Below, in pieces: positions 32,372 through 43,412 of a stretch of 64,000 bases of DNA. Position numbers and translations under genes: made by a program. The number at the start of each line of letters is the position of its first letter. Position 1 is the first letter of the stretch. A model generated the notes under the pieces. The model had not been told where the DNA came from, did not search any database, and worked only from the letters and a program-made list of their open reading frames with translations. The stretch comes from Mycoplasma ovis str. Michigan (GTDB taxonomy: Bacteria > Bacillota_I > Bacilli_A > Mycoplasmatales > Mycoplasmoidaceae). The DNA lies in the NCBI RefSeq assembly GCF_000508245.1, contig NC_023062.1, positions 310,001-374,000 on the forward strand, read 5' to 3'.

Positions 32372-33762
32372 CTAAATTCCATAGTTAGAACATTTAGTCC
32401 AAAAAGTATTCTTTTTATTTCACACAGGAATTTCCAGAACTTGTAAATAAGTATTAAGTATTAAATAATTATTAAAGTCCTTAATTTCAAATAGACACAG
32501 TCTTTTATCTTCAACTCAGTCTCCAAATCAAGGTCTTATTATTTGGTCACAAATTTCTCTCCTAATTTCTTTTTCTCCGGCAGATAATATTTCTCACCAT
32601 TGAGCAGCATCTTCACATTTTTCATCTAGTAAAGAAGTGTTCTTTATATCATCCATTTTTACAAGTTCTCTAGCTTCACTTGCATTCAATTTATTTTGTT
32701 GTTTTCAACCATGTCCAGCGTCTTTTTTCGGAGAATAATAACTTCCATAATTCTTTTAAGTACTTTTTAAGACTCTCTTTACTTTAACTGAATCACCTTC
32801 ATTAGATTCACATTCTCCGAAGAATTTACTTTTATAATCTGCTTTTCCGCCTGCACAATCAAAACCTATTTCCTCCCCTAGCATTAAAGCCAGTATAGCG
32901 ATAGCTATCTTCTTCTCTTTTAATTTTTTGACCTCTCCAGTTTCTGGTCATGCAACATGTTTGAAGTAATTAAAGGCAGTTTCCTCAACATCCCCAAACA
33001 CTCTAACTTTAGCTAATTTAGGATTCTGAAATATTTGTCCAAAAGTTCATTTTTGTTCCCTCAATTCTTTTTCACTTTTACTCAACATTTGTGTTATCTT
33101 AGAGAAATCAAATTCAAGATCTACTTGATCTTTACCTTTCTTTTTTCCGAATTTCTCGGCTCATCAGTTTCAACCATGATATAAGCCAAAAATATCTTCT
33201 TCTAGTTCTCTACTCCTGTTTTGTCAAAATCTTTGAATTCCATCAATATCTTCTTGAGTTATATATTGAGCCGACTTTTTGTATCTTTGGCCAGTAGCTT
33301 TGTAATTCCTTCTTATTTAATTTCTCCTTATTAACTTTTTCCATATCTGCAATTGCTCTAGACAATTGTCTAGGTCCAAATCAAGTATTTCCAACACTAA
33401 TATTCCTGCCTCCTCAAAGATCTCTTTCTGCCTGAGAATGTCTTTCACTAGATATTCTTTTATGTGGTCCCGCCCAATCTCATCCCCTAATCTAATAAAA
33501 AGTAAATCTTCACCAACACCCTCACTTTGTCATTTTCAAGATCCTAGAACTGTGTGATTTAACTCAAATATTTTTCCTCATCCTTCACTTACATTACTCT
33601 TAACTTCCTGTCTTATCTTTAAGCCCTCTTCTTCCCTTAAATAAGAAATGTCTTCTTCTGAATCAACTAAGACACCCTGATTATTAATTCCAAATTAACC
33701 ACCAATGCCCCCCCCAATCCACTAACAGTAGCTAACTCTAAAAGAATCTTCTTCCAGAGCAT
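32372..33762 (-). pseudogene. Family A gene, multiply disrupted
   Basis: The ATG and leader are nearly identical to the 21745 copy. The tract is G8 on the coding strand (33708-33715) where nine would keep frame. Immediately after it, the Trp codon conserved in paralogs is TAA, which would stop translation even if the tract slipped. Further lesions are a one-base insertion near 33280 and a TAA near 32757, where paralogs have Trp. The C-terminal FWTKCSNYG end is preserved and followed by TAG. A decaying copy. Confidence 0.8.
33708..33715 (+). repeat. C8 tract (G8 on coding strand) in family A pseudogene
   Basis: It reads ATGCCCCCCCCAA on the plus strand. It is out of frame with the family A body by one base. 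Confidence 0.8.
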
Positions 33763-33797
33763 TTAATTTACAAATTTTTATTATTTTACTTCTATAT

Positions 33798-35171
33798 TTA
33801 GGCACCGTAATTAGAACATTTGGTTCAAAAAGTGTTATTACTGTGCCAAGTGGGTAAATCCAAAACATTTAAGTAGGTGTTGAGTCTTAAGTAGTATTGG
33901 AATTCTGGAATTTCAATTAAACATAAACGCTTATCTCCTACTACATCTCCAAACCAAGGAATAACTATCTGGCTACAAATATTCCTTCTCAACTCCAATG
34001 AGGAATCTCCCAAAAAAGAAAAGAGATTTGATTCTTCACATTCTTCATCTATTAAAGGACTCTTTTTTAAATCATCCCTTTTAATTGCTTTTGCCTTATC
34101 TGTAACCTTTCTCATATCATTTCAAGTTCAAAATGTTTTAATTTCTTTTTCAGGAATCCTGAAGTATCCATTTCTGTAATGGGTGCTTTTAAGCACAGAT
34201 TTAAGATTCGCATTCCCTTTGAATTTTTGGCATTCGCTAAAAAATTCTTTTAAACTTACTTCGTTGTTTTCGGAGCAATCAAATCCTGCTTGTTCTCCGT
34301 TCAATAAAGCTTTAATGACTAGTCCTATATTTTTCTCCCTTAAACTTTTAGACTCACTTCGATTCCCTCAAAATATTTTTCTTAAGTAATTAAAGAAGAC
34401 TTGTTCAACGTCACCCAAAAGTCTTGATTGTTTAATTTTTTTATTGTTGACAATTTGTCCAAATTGTCATCCTTTAGTAATCAATGCTTCCTCGTTGGAC
34501 TCCAAAAGCTTCTTTAAATTTGTTAATTGAAATTCAAGTTCAACCAATCCCGTATCTTTGACAACACCAAATTTATCTATTCACCATTCCCTCCCTCTAT
34601 ATAAACATAAAATGTCTTCTTCTAAGTCTGGATTTCTTTCTTTTCAATACTTATCAATTCCCTCCAAATCTTTCTTTCCAATATATTCTCCTGATTTTTG
34701 TAATATATCTCAATAAGTTTCTTGTTTAATCACATCTTGAGTTTGATTTAATTTCTCAACCTCTAAACTTAATTTCCTTGGTCCAAATCACCTTAAACTT
34801 TCGCTAACTTTTCTTCCCCCAAAAAGCTCTCTTCAGCTTTGAGAATGAGAGTCACTTTTTACTATTTGGTGTGGTCCCGCACCATCTCATCCACTAATAA
34901 AAAGAAGATCTTCTCCGACTCCTTCGCTCTTGTCTCGTCAAGAACCGAGAGAAGTTTTATTTAATTCATTAACCCTACCCTCCCTGGGATTTAATTGTTG
35001 TTTGATTTTTTCATCTAGATTTAGTACATCAACACTGTCTTTAAAGTGAAAGTGATCAATCGAGGTGTCGATTTTAATATCTCCTCCCTTAAGGCCAAAT
35101 AAACCACCAATGCCCCCCCCAGCGAATCCTGTCATGGCTCCAATTTCTAAAAGAACCTTTTTGAAGAGCAA
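33798..35171 (-). CDS. Family A exported Trp-rich protein (457 aa), intact with in-frame G8
   Basis: TTG start; an open frame with many TGA codons to TAA. The leader FKKVLLEIGAMTGFAGGGIGG includes the G8 tract (35113-35120), read Gly-Gly-Gly, so this copy is ON. Landmarks: SEGVGEDLLFI, WFGPRKLS, DLEEDILCLY, FNYLRKIFW, GFDCSENN, ECEESNLF, PWFGDVVGDKRLCLIEI and FWTKCSNYG. It ends 36 bases before the start of the A pseudogene on the same strand, so the two are a tandem pair. Exported; function unknown. Confidence 0.85.
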
Positions 35172-35503
35172 GATTCTAGAAAAGACCTAATTATTGAATT
35201 ATTTAATTAAAAAGCTAATAAAAACTAACTACTTAAATAAATAGATCAAAAAAATTTATCTAATGAATTAATTTTTTAGTGAAACTTTTAAATGCTGCAT
35301 TTAAGTGAGTAGAATGTTGGAAGAAAAAATAATTAGATTAATTCCTATGAAATATAAGAAGAAAGACAAGACTTTGAGAATTTAATAGTTCAGAATATTT
35401 GAATGTTCCATATTTTTGTTTTCGTGATATAAAGTAACTGAAATTTAGGAAAATTTTCAAAAAAATAGAAAAAACATCTAATTGATAAAGAAATTACAAA
35501 AAA
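35172..35503. other. Intergenic stretch without genes
   Basis: 332 AT-rich bases upstream of the family A gene on the minus strand and downstream of the 35504 gene. No conserved frame, repeat or RNA seen; the family A promoter must lie in the right-hand part as drawn on the minus strand. Confidence 0.4.
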
Positions 35504-36173
35504 TTAATTTGCTTTATTTTTTAAGGGAAAGTAGATTTTAGGATTAAAACCTTGGACTCACTTTAGCTTATTTTCCGAATCAAAAGAGATATTACACTCC
35601 CTTCCCTTTTCTAAATCTTTGCATTCAGTTAGATTGAAGCTAAAAACATTTTGTGAAAATGTTTCTTCACCAAGGCGATAATCTTCTTGATCTTTAACTG
35701 CAGAAATAATAGTCTCCATTGATGAGTCTCCCGCTTCTTTAAGTTTTATTTTTCTTTGGTCGCAATTTATAGAAATATGATCTTCTGACAAAAACTTCAT
35801 ATTTTCTCTGGGAACTTTCAATGAAACTCTTCTCTCCCCCTTGTAACATAAGTGCTCAATTAGTTCACTTTTCTCCTTCTTTTACATTAGGTCTTCAAAC
35901 AATATTGTCTTTATTGTTCGAATCTAAAACTTTTAAAGAAATGTAATTAGAATCTTTTGCATTTCATTCATTTATTTCTTTAGATGTCAAATATACTCTA
36001 TAATGCTTGCCATGTTGTTTGCAATTCAAAATCGGGATATGCGCACTTACCTCATCCAATCCAGTTGTTAACGCTGAATTTTCTCCGACTAAATTTATAA
36101 AAGCCGGTATAGACAGGCAACTTCCAAAAGTTAAGCCACACTTAAAAGCTAATCCTAAATTAAAAAAACTCAT
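35504..36173 (-). pseudogene. Exported hypothetical protein gene with one frameshift
   Basis: ATG start, leader SFFNLGLAFKCGLTFGSCLS, then about 110 codons in one frame. The downstream 105 codons, ending at TAA 35504-35506, lie in another frame. The two meet near a run of five G on the coding strand (35836-35840); four G would join them into about 223 residues. Both halves have TGA (Trp) codons and similar composition, so they were one gene. Cys-containing segments (LNCKQHGKHY, INCDQRK, LTECKDLEKGRECN) recall the exported families, but I cannot place it in A-H. It may be a real frameshift, a switch, or a sequencing error in the run. Confidence 0.6.
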
Positions 36174-36237
36174 CTGAGTTATTCAAGAATACTGCTGATA
36201 TCTCTAATATATCATTAATAAGAGGAGTACATTTGGA

Positions 36238-36732
36238 ATGTCAACAAACTATATAACTGAAGAAAAGTTAGCTGAGATTAAATCTCAGCTTGCTAAGTTA
36301 ATAGATGTAGAAAGACCGCAAGTTTTAGAAGAACTTAAGTATGCTAGAAGTTTAGGAGACTTATCGGAAAACGCTGACTATGACAGCGCAAAGATGAGAC
36401 AAGAACAATTGGAGAAAAAAATTTCTGAATTGGAATACATATTAAAAAACTACGAAATTATTGATAAAGGCAATAAAGAAGGTAAGGAGGCTGGCAAGGA
36501 ACAAAAAGTAGTTAAGATAGGTTCAAAAGTTAGAGTGTTTCACTCACTGACAAATGAGGAATATACTTTTGAAATATTAGGTAGTTTGGATGCTAATCCT
36601 TCTCAATTTAAGATTTCTAATGAATCTCCTATAGCCAGAGCCATATTGGGCAAGCCTGCTGGCGGAACCTATACAGTAGAAGTTGAAACTAGACAAAAAA
36701 GTTACTCTATTAAGGTACTTGAAATTTTTTAA
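36238..36732 (+). CDS. greA: Transcription elongation factor GreA
   Basis: GreA rescues backtracked RNA polymerase by stimulating cleavage of the transcript 3' end. It has 164 residues, normal for the family. The N-terminal coiled coil carries the acidic tip motif ARSLGDLSENADYDSAK near residue 40. The C-terminal FKBP-like domain contains SNESPIARAILGKPAG near 128. ATG start with an AGAGGAG site 9 bases before. It is divergent from the frameshifted exported gene and is followed on the same strand by a hypothetical gene. Confidence 0.95.
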   Translation: MSTNYITEEKLAEIKSQLAKLIDVERPQVLEELKYARSLGDLSENADYDSAKMRQEQLEKKISELEYILKNYEIIDKGNKEGKEAGKEQKVVKIGSKVRVFHSLTNEEYTFEILGSLDANPSQFKISNESPIARAILGKPAGGTYTVEVETRQKSYSIKVLEIF

Positions 36733-36783
36733 TCTTCTTCAATTTACTTCAATAACTTTCCCACAATAGCCTTTAAAAGGGTT

Positions 36784-37536
36784 ATTAATTTTGAAATTCT
36801 GATTATAGGAAAAGTTAAGGATATACTTTCTGAAGGTATTCTAGTAACTCCAAAGATGTACGCTTTCTTTTATAAAAATAGAAGCTTATATTTTGCAGAT
36901 GTACCTAAAGGGGGAAGTTTGGCACTTCTTTGTCCTTACCCCTCTTTGAGCGATCACTATGAGAACTGAGAACAATTGGCGTGTTCAAAAGAAGAGCTTA
37001 AATTTCTCTTACCCACTAATTGGGAATTAATTCACTACTTGTTAGAGGAGTTAAAGGCTATGGGAAAATATGTAGATGTTCCTGAAAAAAATCCTTTATC
37101 TTTAGAAACTGGTTATTTTCATACTTGAAAATCAAAACTTAAACAATCTTTATCCACACTTATTGAATTTGATTATCAAAGATTGATAGAAAAATATATA
37201 AGTCAAGTTTTTAGTGATCAATATTCAAAACTTAGTTACAAGTTAATGCATCCTGAAGAAATAAAAAATAAAAATAAGTTGTATCCTACAATCTCAGGAA
37301 CTAAAAACTTGTATTCTCTCCTAAATAGAAAGTTAGAAATTTTACCTCTGTTTACAAGTCGAAAAGAGCCCGATTTAAAGATTTATGATGGTTGACCTTT
37401 GGAGAATTTAGGAAATACAGAAAAACATAATTATTCCTCAGAATGAATTTCCAAACTAGAAAAAGATTCTCCGGATCTTTTTTCCTTCTCTCCCTTTAAA
37501 ATACCTAAACTTCCTGACTTAGAAGCCAAAAAATAA
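36784..37536 (+). CDS. Hypothetical protein (about 225-250 aa)
   Basis: The frame is open from the greA stop to TAA 37534-37536, with TGA (Trp) codons near 36967, 37129, 37393 and 37444. No ATG, GTG or TTG occurs before ATG 36856. An ATT at 36784, seven bases after an AAAAGG site, is a possible earlier start, because the residues before 36856 (EILIIGKVKDILSEGILV) look like a real beta-rich domain edge. The rest is soluble, with mixed charge and a Pro-rich end. No family recognised; a very divergent RuvA-like N-terminus is a weak guess only. It is followed by rpsP after 13 bases. Confidence 0.6.
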
Positions 37537-37549
37537 AATTCCTAGAGAT

Positions 37550-37792
37550 ATGGTTAGATTAAGACTCAAAAAAAAAGGAAAAAAGCATAATCCTTTTTTC
37601 AGAATAATTGCAATAGACTCTAGAAGAGCTAGAGACTCTGCTGAACTTAAGACATTAGGTTTTTATGAACCTAAAAAAGGTAATTTTGAATTGGATATGA
37701 ATTTATACAAAGAATTCATAAGTAAAGGTGCTAAGCCCACTAAAAACTTGTTAGATTTAGTTAAAGCTCAATCAAGACTTTCGAAATTATAG
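37550..37792 (+). CDS. rpsP: 30S ribosomal protein S16
   Basis: An 80-residue small-subunit protein that binds 16S rRNA. It shows the family start MVRLRLKKKGKKHNPFFRI, the segment AIDSRRARDSAELKTLGFYEPK and the end GAKPTKNLLDLVK. ATG start. In many bacteria rpsP precedes rimM, trmD and rplS; here it is followed by an unrecognised gene instead. Confidence 0.96.
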   Translation: MVRLRLKKKGKKHNPFFRIIAIDSRRARDSAELKTLGFYEPKKGNFELDMNLYKEFISKGAKPTKNLLDLVKAQSRLSKL

Positions 37793-37793
37793 T

Positions 37794-38279
37794 TTGAAAT
37801 TATCTATTTCAGCAATACCTAAGTTATCACCAGAGGGTTCTCAAATTTGCTTACCTATAATTCTTCACTTGGAAAGTGATGAAGAAAATAAGTCTTTGGC
37901 TTCGCAATGATCTCCTTCTTCTTTTCCTTTTCAAGAGGAAAGAGATTGGAGTATTTCTAAAGACATAATTACTCAACACATAGAAAATATTGAAAATTTA
38001 TTAAGTTCTAGCAGAGAAATAGGTTATTTTTATCCTGAAGATTGTTCCTTGACTTTAGATAGAGAACAATTTTTTCACTATCTACTAACTGGCTGTAAAG
38101 TTAGTAAGGCTTTAAATAGATTACTAAAAAATACAAGGTTTGATTTAGTTGGCATGGAAAAATTTAAGTTAAGTACTTTGCTATCTGGCGGAGCGGGAGA
38201 TGACTTTAAGATTAAAAATTCTTCTGAAATATTAGAATTGTCTGAGCAATTAAGAATTTTTAATCAAAAAAAGAAATAG
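37794..38279 (+). CDS. Hypothetical protein downstream of rpsP (161 aa)
   Basis: TTG start one base after the rpsP stop, with a single TGA (Trp) near 37911 and end at TAG. It is soluble and acidic, with no signal peptide, membrane helix or motif I recognise. It contains a Gly-rich turn (LLSGGAGDDF) near residue 130. It sits where trmD or rimM would be in many genomes but does not look like either (no trefoil-knot GGGPGMV-type motif). Tight spacing argues for co-translation with rpsP. Confidence 0.6.
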
Positions 38280-38394
38280 TCTGTAATAGACAGGATTAAC
38301 TCAGGAAATAATTGTTTACCAAATCTAATTAGGTCTTCAATAAGGAACTGGGGAAAATCCTTTCAAAAATTAGAAAAGCTTAAATAATTTTTAT

Positions 38395-39201
38395 ATGCTC
38401 TCTTTTAATTTGTTATCTAAGTCCTCCTTAGCACTGTGCGCTTTAGTTGGAGGAGCTGGAGTTGCTTATGGTTTGACAAATTCTTCAACCAAAAATTATA
38501 TAAATCATCTTTCAAAACAATCATTTATAGAGAAACCAAAGAGTGAAAATGTTTTGACTCCCTTGACTTTAAAGGCTAATGAGGTAAGTTTCTCAAATCA
38601 AGAAGAAAGTCCAGAAAAACATACTTTAAGCCGAGGGGAGAAGAATCCTACTCAATTGAGAGTTAATTCTTTAGACAATAAGCAAGATTCTGATCAAAAA
38701 TTAAAAAATGAGGATCAAAGAACATTATCAAAAGATCCAAATTCAAAAACCAGAGAACAAAAAGAAAGAGAAAATAATTTTGACATAACACAAAATCCTC
38801 CAATTATTGTTGAGAAAAATCCCGATATTGAAAGCTCCTATCCTCCTATAGATGAGTTATCGAAAAATAATTCTTTATCTAAGAATTATTTCATAAAAGG
38901 TGAAGAAGATTTTCTGGAAGAAGAGGAATGAACGGCCAATGAATGTGAGTGATTGGGCTCCGGCTTAGAGGTTAAATTGAAATGCCAATGAACCAACGGG
39001 GAAATTTATTCTAAATCTAGAGAAGTTATATTCCACTTCTCTGAGAAGGATATTATTATTATTCATCAACTGAATAATTCTGATATAAGAGACCAAAACA
39101 CAAAAATTTATTTTGATCCATCATTAGATGGAGGGGAGCTTACTTTAATTTTTAAGTCTTATGAAACTATAAAAGTAAGACTAGAACACAAAATTTCTTA
39201 A
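38395..39201 (+). CDS. Exported hypothetical protein with disordered linker (268 aa)
   Basis: ATG start; hydrophobic leader with LALCALVGGAGVAYGLT (residues 10-27). Residues 40-165 are a low-complexity stretch rich in Ser, Lys, Glu, Asn and Gln, probably disordered. A compact C-terminal domain with Cys (NECEWLGSGLEVKLKCQW) then alternates beta-like strands to the TAA. The C-terminal pattern of a Cys pair, a Trp pair and strands resembles the small exported families D, E and G, here carried on a long stalk. Several TGA codons are read as Trp. No close relative recognised. Confidence 0.75.
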
Positions 39202-39403
39202 TTAAATAAGTATAGGTAAATATTCTTAAAGCTTTATCTGAAAGTTCTATCTATCTTAATTAAGAAATAACTTAGTAATTTAAGTGAAAAATATTTAAGC
39301 ATGTCTATAAATTCAAAACAAAAAGTTAAGTTATGAAGGAAAAATAGATTGATATTAAAAAACTAACCCTTCGAATTCCTATTAATAATTACTAAAAAAT
39401 TAA

Positions 39404-39943
39404 TTATTTAAATTCTGACAATTTTCACTTAATATCTATTCCTCCTACAGAACATTTGAAAATTCTGTTGTTCAATTCATGACCTTTTACTTGCACACTT
39501 TCAAATCGACACTCCTTATTTAATCCAAATTTCCCTAAATCAGACTCTTGTTCTTTGTAATTCTTAATTCCCCTTTCTTTATTTCAAAATCATCCAGATT
39601 TAGTTTTTACCAAAATAGAATTATCTGCATAAGGATTCTTTCTTAAGCTAATAGCTTCTTCTCAAGTTCCACCATTGTAAAAATAATGTTTGGTCGAGTG
39701 AGTTTTATCGCCATTATTTGACCCCATCTTTTTCAAACAAACGAACAACAAGGAAATCTTATTGTCCTCATTCAAAAATTGATAACAAGAATCGAATCCG
39801 TAAGATTTTTTAAATTGATCTAGTTGTTGAACAACTAATGGATACTTACTCGCAAACTGTTCGGAAAGTGCAAATGACGAAGAAGTAGTGGCAACACCAC
39901 CTAAAACAACAGCTAAAGGTATCTTTAGAACATTACTTAGCAT
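39404..39943 (-). CDS. Family D four-cysteine exported protein (179 aa), intact
   Basis: ATG start; leader LSNVLKIPLAVVLGGVATTSS. The first Cys pair is SCYQFLNEDNKISLLFVC near residues 51-68, the second ECRFESVQVKGHELNNRIFKC near 147-167, the same layout as families C and G. The frame passes TGA codons near 39660 and 39588 and ends at TAA. A close copy, broken, lies at 45696-46235. The flanks of the two copies are also alike, so a larger segment was duplicated. Exported; function unknown. Confidence 0.8.
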
Positions 39944-40699
39944 AAAGAATATACTTTGTTATTTCCAATTTATAGAAACAATTTTAAGAGAGGATTCCTA
40001 AACCTTTAACTATTCTTAGTTTCGGTTAAGTCTAACTTTAATTAGGAACTAAAAAATTAAAGCGACTTTTTGCGGGATTAAATGTTCTGTTGCTATCCTT
40101 AATTGGTTATTTTGTGAACTTTCTTATATTTTTTAAAGAATAAAGGTCTTGTAATCAAATAACAAGGGAGGATACATATGCATGAACATATGTCAAATCT
40201 AAGAAGATTATCTTTCTTATAACTTTCTGAGTGACAATCCTGAAAATTCTTGATTATTCATCAATTTAGTAACCCAATCATAAACATTGTGAAATTAGCA
40301 CCTGACAGAAACAATAAAAAGTTTGGGCTTCATGAACTTCCAAAACCGTAACCTAATACAGAAGATCAATAGGAAACTGTAAATGGAATTTGTGTAAAGA
40401 AAAATCTGATCATCTTAACATACGAATCCCAACTATATTTATCTTTCTTGAAGAAATAAACTAGATATTTTCAAAGATTTTTAAAAAATTTCATACGTTA
40501 ATACATAAATTATTGGATAAATATGTTTTTTTACACTTCTATCTCTTCTCCTAACAAGGAGTAAAAATTTACAAATTGAATATTCGCCTTTGGAATTATA
40601 TTATTTCCAGATTTTGTTTATTCCTATGATTTTATTTAAAAAGTAAGTAGTTTTGAAACAATTTTGATAGAAAGTAAGTTTTTAATTTCACAAAAAACC
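39944..40699. other. Intergenic stretch with a broken reading frame
   Basis: 756 bases between family D and hsdS. A good ribosome binding site (AAGGGAGGAT, 40164-40173) precedes ATG 40178 on the plus strand. That frame has TAA or TAG at about codons 15, 55 and 63, with protein-like sequence between them (HQFSNPIINIVKLAPD, KKFGLHELPKP). It is probably the remnant of a gene that I cannot name. The 39989-41837 interval is missing from the duplicated block at 46 kb. Confidence 0.45.
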
Positions 40700-41858
40700 C
40701 TAATCTAACGTCTCTATTCAGCATTTTTTCAAACTCAAACACTTTGTAATTATTTGTTCATTATTTTTCTGTAATTCAAATATTGGATTGCAAATTTGGT
40801 TGAATTTGTCGATTAAGTCTTGGGGGCGGGAAACAATAGTTCATTTTTTCGGATGGTTTCCTTTGAGGTGGAGGTGGTAGACTTGCTTAATAGAAGTTCA
40901 ACATTCTCCTTCAAAGAATGAAAAAGGAAAGTTAGCCCGACATTTGCATTTGGCTTAAGTGCCCATAAATCTCCCTCCAAATATAACCTTATTTCATTTA
41001 TAGCTATATTTTTAATTGTTTTGGCAATTCCGTGATGACAAAAAATGAGGTGCCCCCCCCAAGAAGAATTCCTCTGCATTTCTTCAACCCTTCTTCAGTT
41101 AATTGTTCCAAAGTAGAAACTAAAAACTTACATTTAGATTTAGAAATATCTTTTACTTGCAAAAAGGGGACTCCCCCTGCTCTGCAGTAGTACAACTTAT
41201 CTCAATAATAATTGGATCTGGGAGGTCTACTTCCTTTAATGATTTGAAACAAATTCCCAAAAGTTTCATGAGTAAATTCCTCTAGGTCATCAAACATTGA
41301 ATGAAATAAACATTGCATCCACTCTTCAAGTAATTCGTTAATTTTTTTCTTAAATTGAATAATTTTCCCTAGAGTTTCATAATTATTAACTATTCTTTTC
41401 TGAACCTCCAGAGGAGGTAAAGAAATAGGAAATTTTATGAAATTATCTCAAGATAAAGTTCCCCTTATAGATCCATGGCAAACTCACTTTAATCATTTTT
41501 CAATTTTTGAATTTTTAAACATGATTAGCAAATATTCTTTCATTAATTCTGAGTTAGTTACTCGAAAAACGTTATAGATATGACTAATTGCCACCAATTC
41601 ATTAAATCTATTAATATCAACAGCTAAATGAACATTGTTTTGTATATTCACAAGATCAATCACAAAATCACCTTTTTCAGCTATCCAACCTGTCTTTAAA
41701 TAAGATTCTTTAACCTCTCTAATGTTGTCAATAATGACTGAATACACGGAAATTCCCACCAACTTAGTGGTTTCTAAATTCTTGTTTTTTCTCTTGCAAA
41801 GGGCAACAAAGTTGCCAAGAGGAACAGCAGTTTTAAGCGCATTAACAGATTCGTCCAT
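40700..41858 (-). pseudogene. hsdS: Type I restriction-modification specificity subunit, out of frame at a G8 tract
   Basis: HsdS sets the DNA sequence recognised by a type I methyltransferase. ATG start; the N-terminal half reads through TGA codons with the typical repeat-ending segment PISLPPLEVQKRIVNNYETL, then a second target domain (GGVPFLQVKDISKSKCKF). At the eight-G tract (41053-41060) the frame runs out to TAG. The other frame continues with the expected HsdS segment CHHGIAKTIKNIAINE and LWALKPN. Nine (or six) G would join them. A second shift in a C5 run near 40824 separates the C-terminal DLIDKFNQICNPIFELQ. An ATG just before the tract could instead start a C-terminal half protein. 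It lies far from hsdM. Confidence 0.8.
41053..41060 (+). repeat. C8 tract inside hsdS (switch candidate)
   Basis: It reads GGTGCCCCCCCCAAG on the plus strand. The same word and position occur in the second hsdS at 58854-58861. Tract length decides whether the N-terminal and C-terminal halves of HsdS are joined. Confidence 0.8.
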
Positions 41859-41973
41859 CTAGATATTTAATTTACTTTACTTTTTATGAGATGTGAGCAA
41901 ATACTATTCCTTTTAAGTAATTACTTTTTAAGCTTTTTGGAAGTTAAGTTAGAAAAACGAAGTTACTACTTTT

Positions 41974-42633
41974 TTAAAAATTTTTAACACTTAAGAATAT
42001 TGATTTTTCTTCTAAGTGAGGTTCTGTAATTTTTAATGAATATATGTTCTCGTCCGAGTCTAGAAAATCACTTAAGGGGTCTCCTCCCCAAGTTCCATTA
42101 ATTACAGAATTCATAAAACTCTCGCTTTCAAATCGGGTTTTAAACCAATTTGCATTGTCATCATCTTCAATCGGGTTTGTATGAGTTTTTATAACAATTC
42201 TTTGTTCCCCTTCTCATAAATTCTTTTCCTTTAAAAGTTTTGTAGGTATTCATATTGTCCAAGTCGATTCAATAATGGAATCTTACTTTCCACTATTATC
42301 GCAAGAAAAGGAGAGATAGGGGTAAGAAGTGGGAGGTAACTTAGAAATTACCTTATCTGATCCCTTGTTTAATAAACAGTTTGGCAAATCTTTTCTCTCA
42401 GGTTCAGGACTTAAAAAATCCTCCTCTTCTTTTTGGACCTCATCTGGAGAATCACTTTGAATAGGTTGCGAAGGTGTAACTCTTTCTGCATCCTGTGTAG
42501 ACGAATCTGAGGAACTTTGTGTCGAAAGGTTAATGCCCGGGGCGCTATTTGGGGAGGACATGTTCAAAAATGCCCAAATGCAAGACCCTCCTCCCGCAAA
42601 TAATAATGAAGCTGATTTGGCTAAAAAACTCAT
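41974..42633 (-). pseudogene. Family E exported protein gene with in-frame TAA
   Basis: ATG start; leader SFLAKSASLLFAGGGSCIW; a Ser/Thr/Gln/Pro-rich stalk (residues 28-75); then NCLLNKGSDKVISKLPP and SFSCDNSG. The paralog at 46420 continues with Gly-Asp at this point, whereas this copy has TAA (42283-42285). After it the same frame carries the rest of the family sequence (WIPTKLLKEKNLWEGEQR, then FESESFMN, GTWGG) to TAA 41974. So a nonsense change truncates the protein to 116 residues. A shortened exported protein is possible, but decay is more likely. Confidence 0.75.
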
Positions 42634-42734
42634 TTAATGAAACTCTTTATATTCTTCTATGTTAATGGGGAGGGATTAGTAAAGAAGCTAATAATTTGGT
42701 TCCAAGTAATTTAAAAAGATTGAAAAATTAACAA

Positions 42735-43412
42735 TTAACTAGAAGTTTCATCATCAAGATTTTCTATTGGAGGAAGAATGAGATATATTTGTCTAGAAAC
42801 TTTTCCAGCTTCTTCTACTGTAACAGAAGCTAATCTTTGATTGGGTAACTCTCTACTGTCATCCATCTCATTTCAGATTCCTGTAATAGTTTCATTTAGT
42901 TCTTTACCTCTAAAAGTTGCTTGAATTTGACTATTTAAGATTCTTAGATTTTCAACTTGTTCTGTTTCAGTATTTATTTCAAATTTTTGACCAGTTAATC
43001 TGGTCAACTCATCATTCAGGAAGATCTTAGGAAACAAGCCTTTTCAGTCTTATGGAAGAAATATATAGTCATTCTTTCTATTTGTATTTTTGCAATTAAT
43101 TGATAAATAATCCTCTTTAATTTTTGTTTGAACTTTAAGAAACCTTTCTAAATTTTCTGCAAAAGGAATAACTTTACATGACCCCTTGGCTTCGCTAGTT
43201 TTGACTTGAGTTGACTCTCTACCCGAATTTCTTGTGGAATCCAAGCTTAATGTTGAGCCTGCATTTGTTGGAGTAGATAAAATTGTTGAACTTGGGGAGG
43301 GAGAATAAGTGGAAGCTCCTACAGTATTGTGGGATTTTCAAAGATATAAAGGAATTCCAGTACAACCGCCTAGGGTTGTAACTGTAATAAAGACTTTTGT
43401 GCCTGAGTTCAT
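42735..43412 (-). pseudogene. Family F exported protein gene with one in-frame TAA
   Basis: ATG start; leader ending in FITVTTLGGCTGIPLYLW; a Ser/Thr-rich stalk; the Cys segment GSCKVIPFAENLERFLK through SINCKNTNRKNDY. The next conserved piece in paralogs is LPKDW. Here the Lys codon is TAA (43050-43052). The remainder is open (GLFPKIFLNDELTR, then LRILNSQIQATFRGKEL) to TAA 42735. A single nonsense change in an otherwise complete gene of about 225 codons; it may be recent. Confidence 0.75.
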
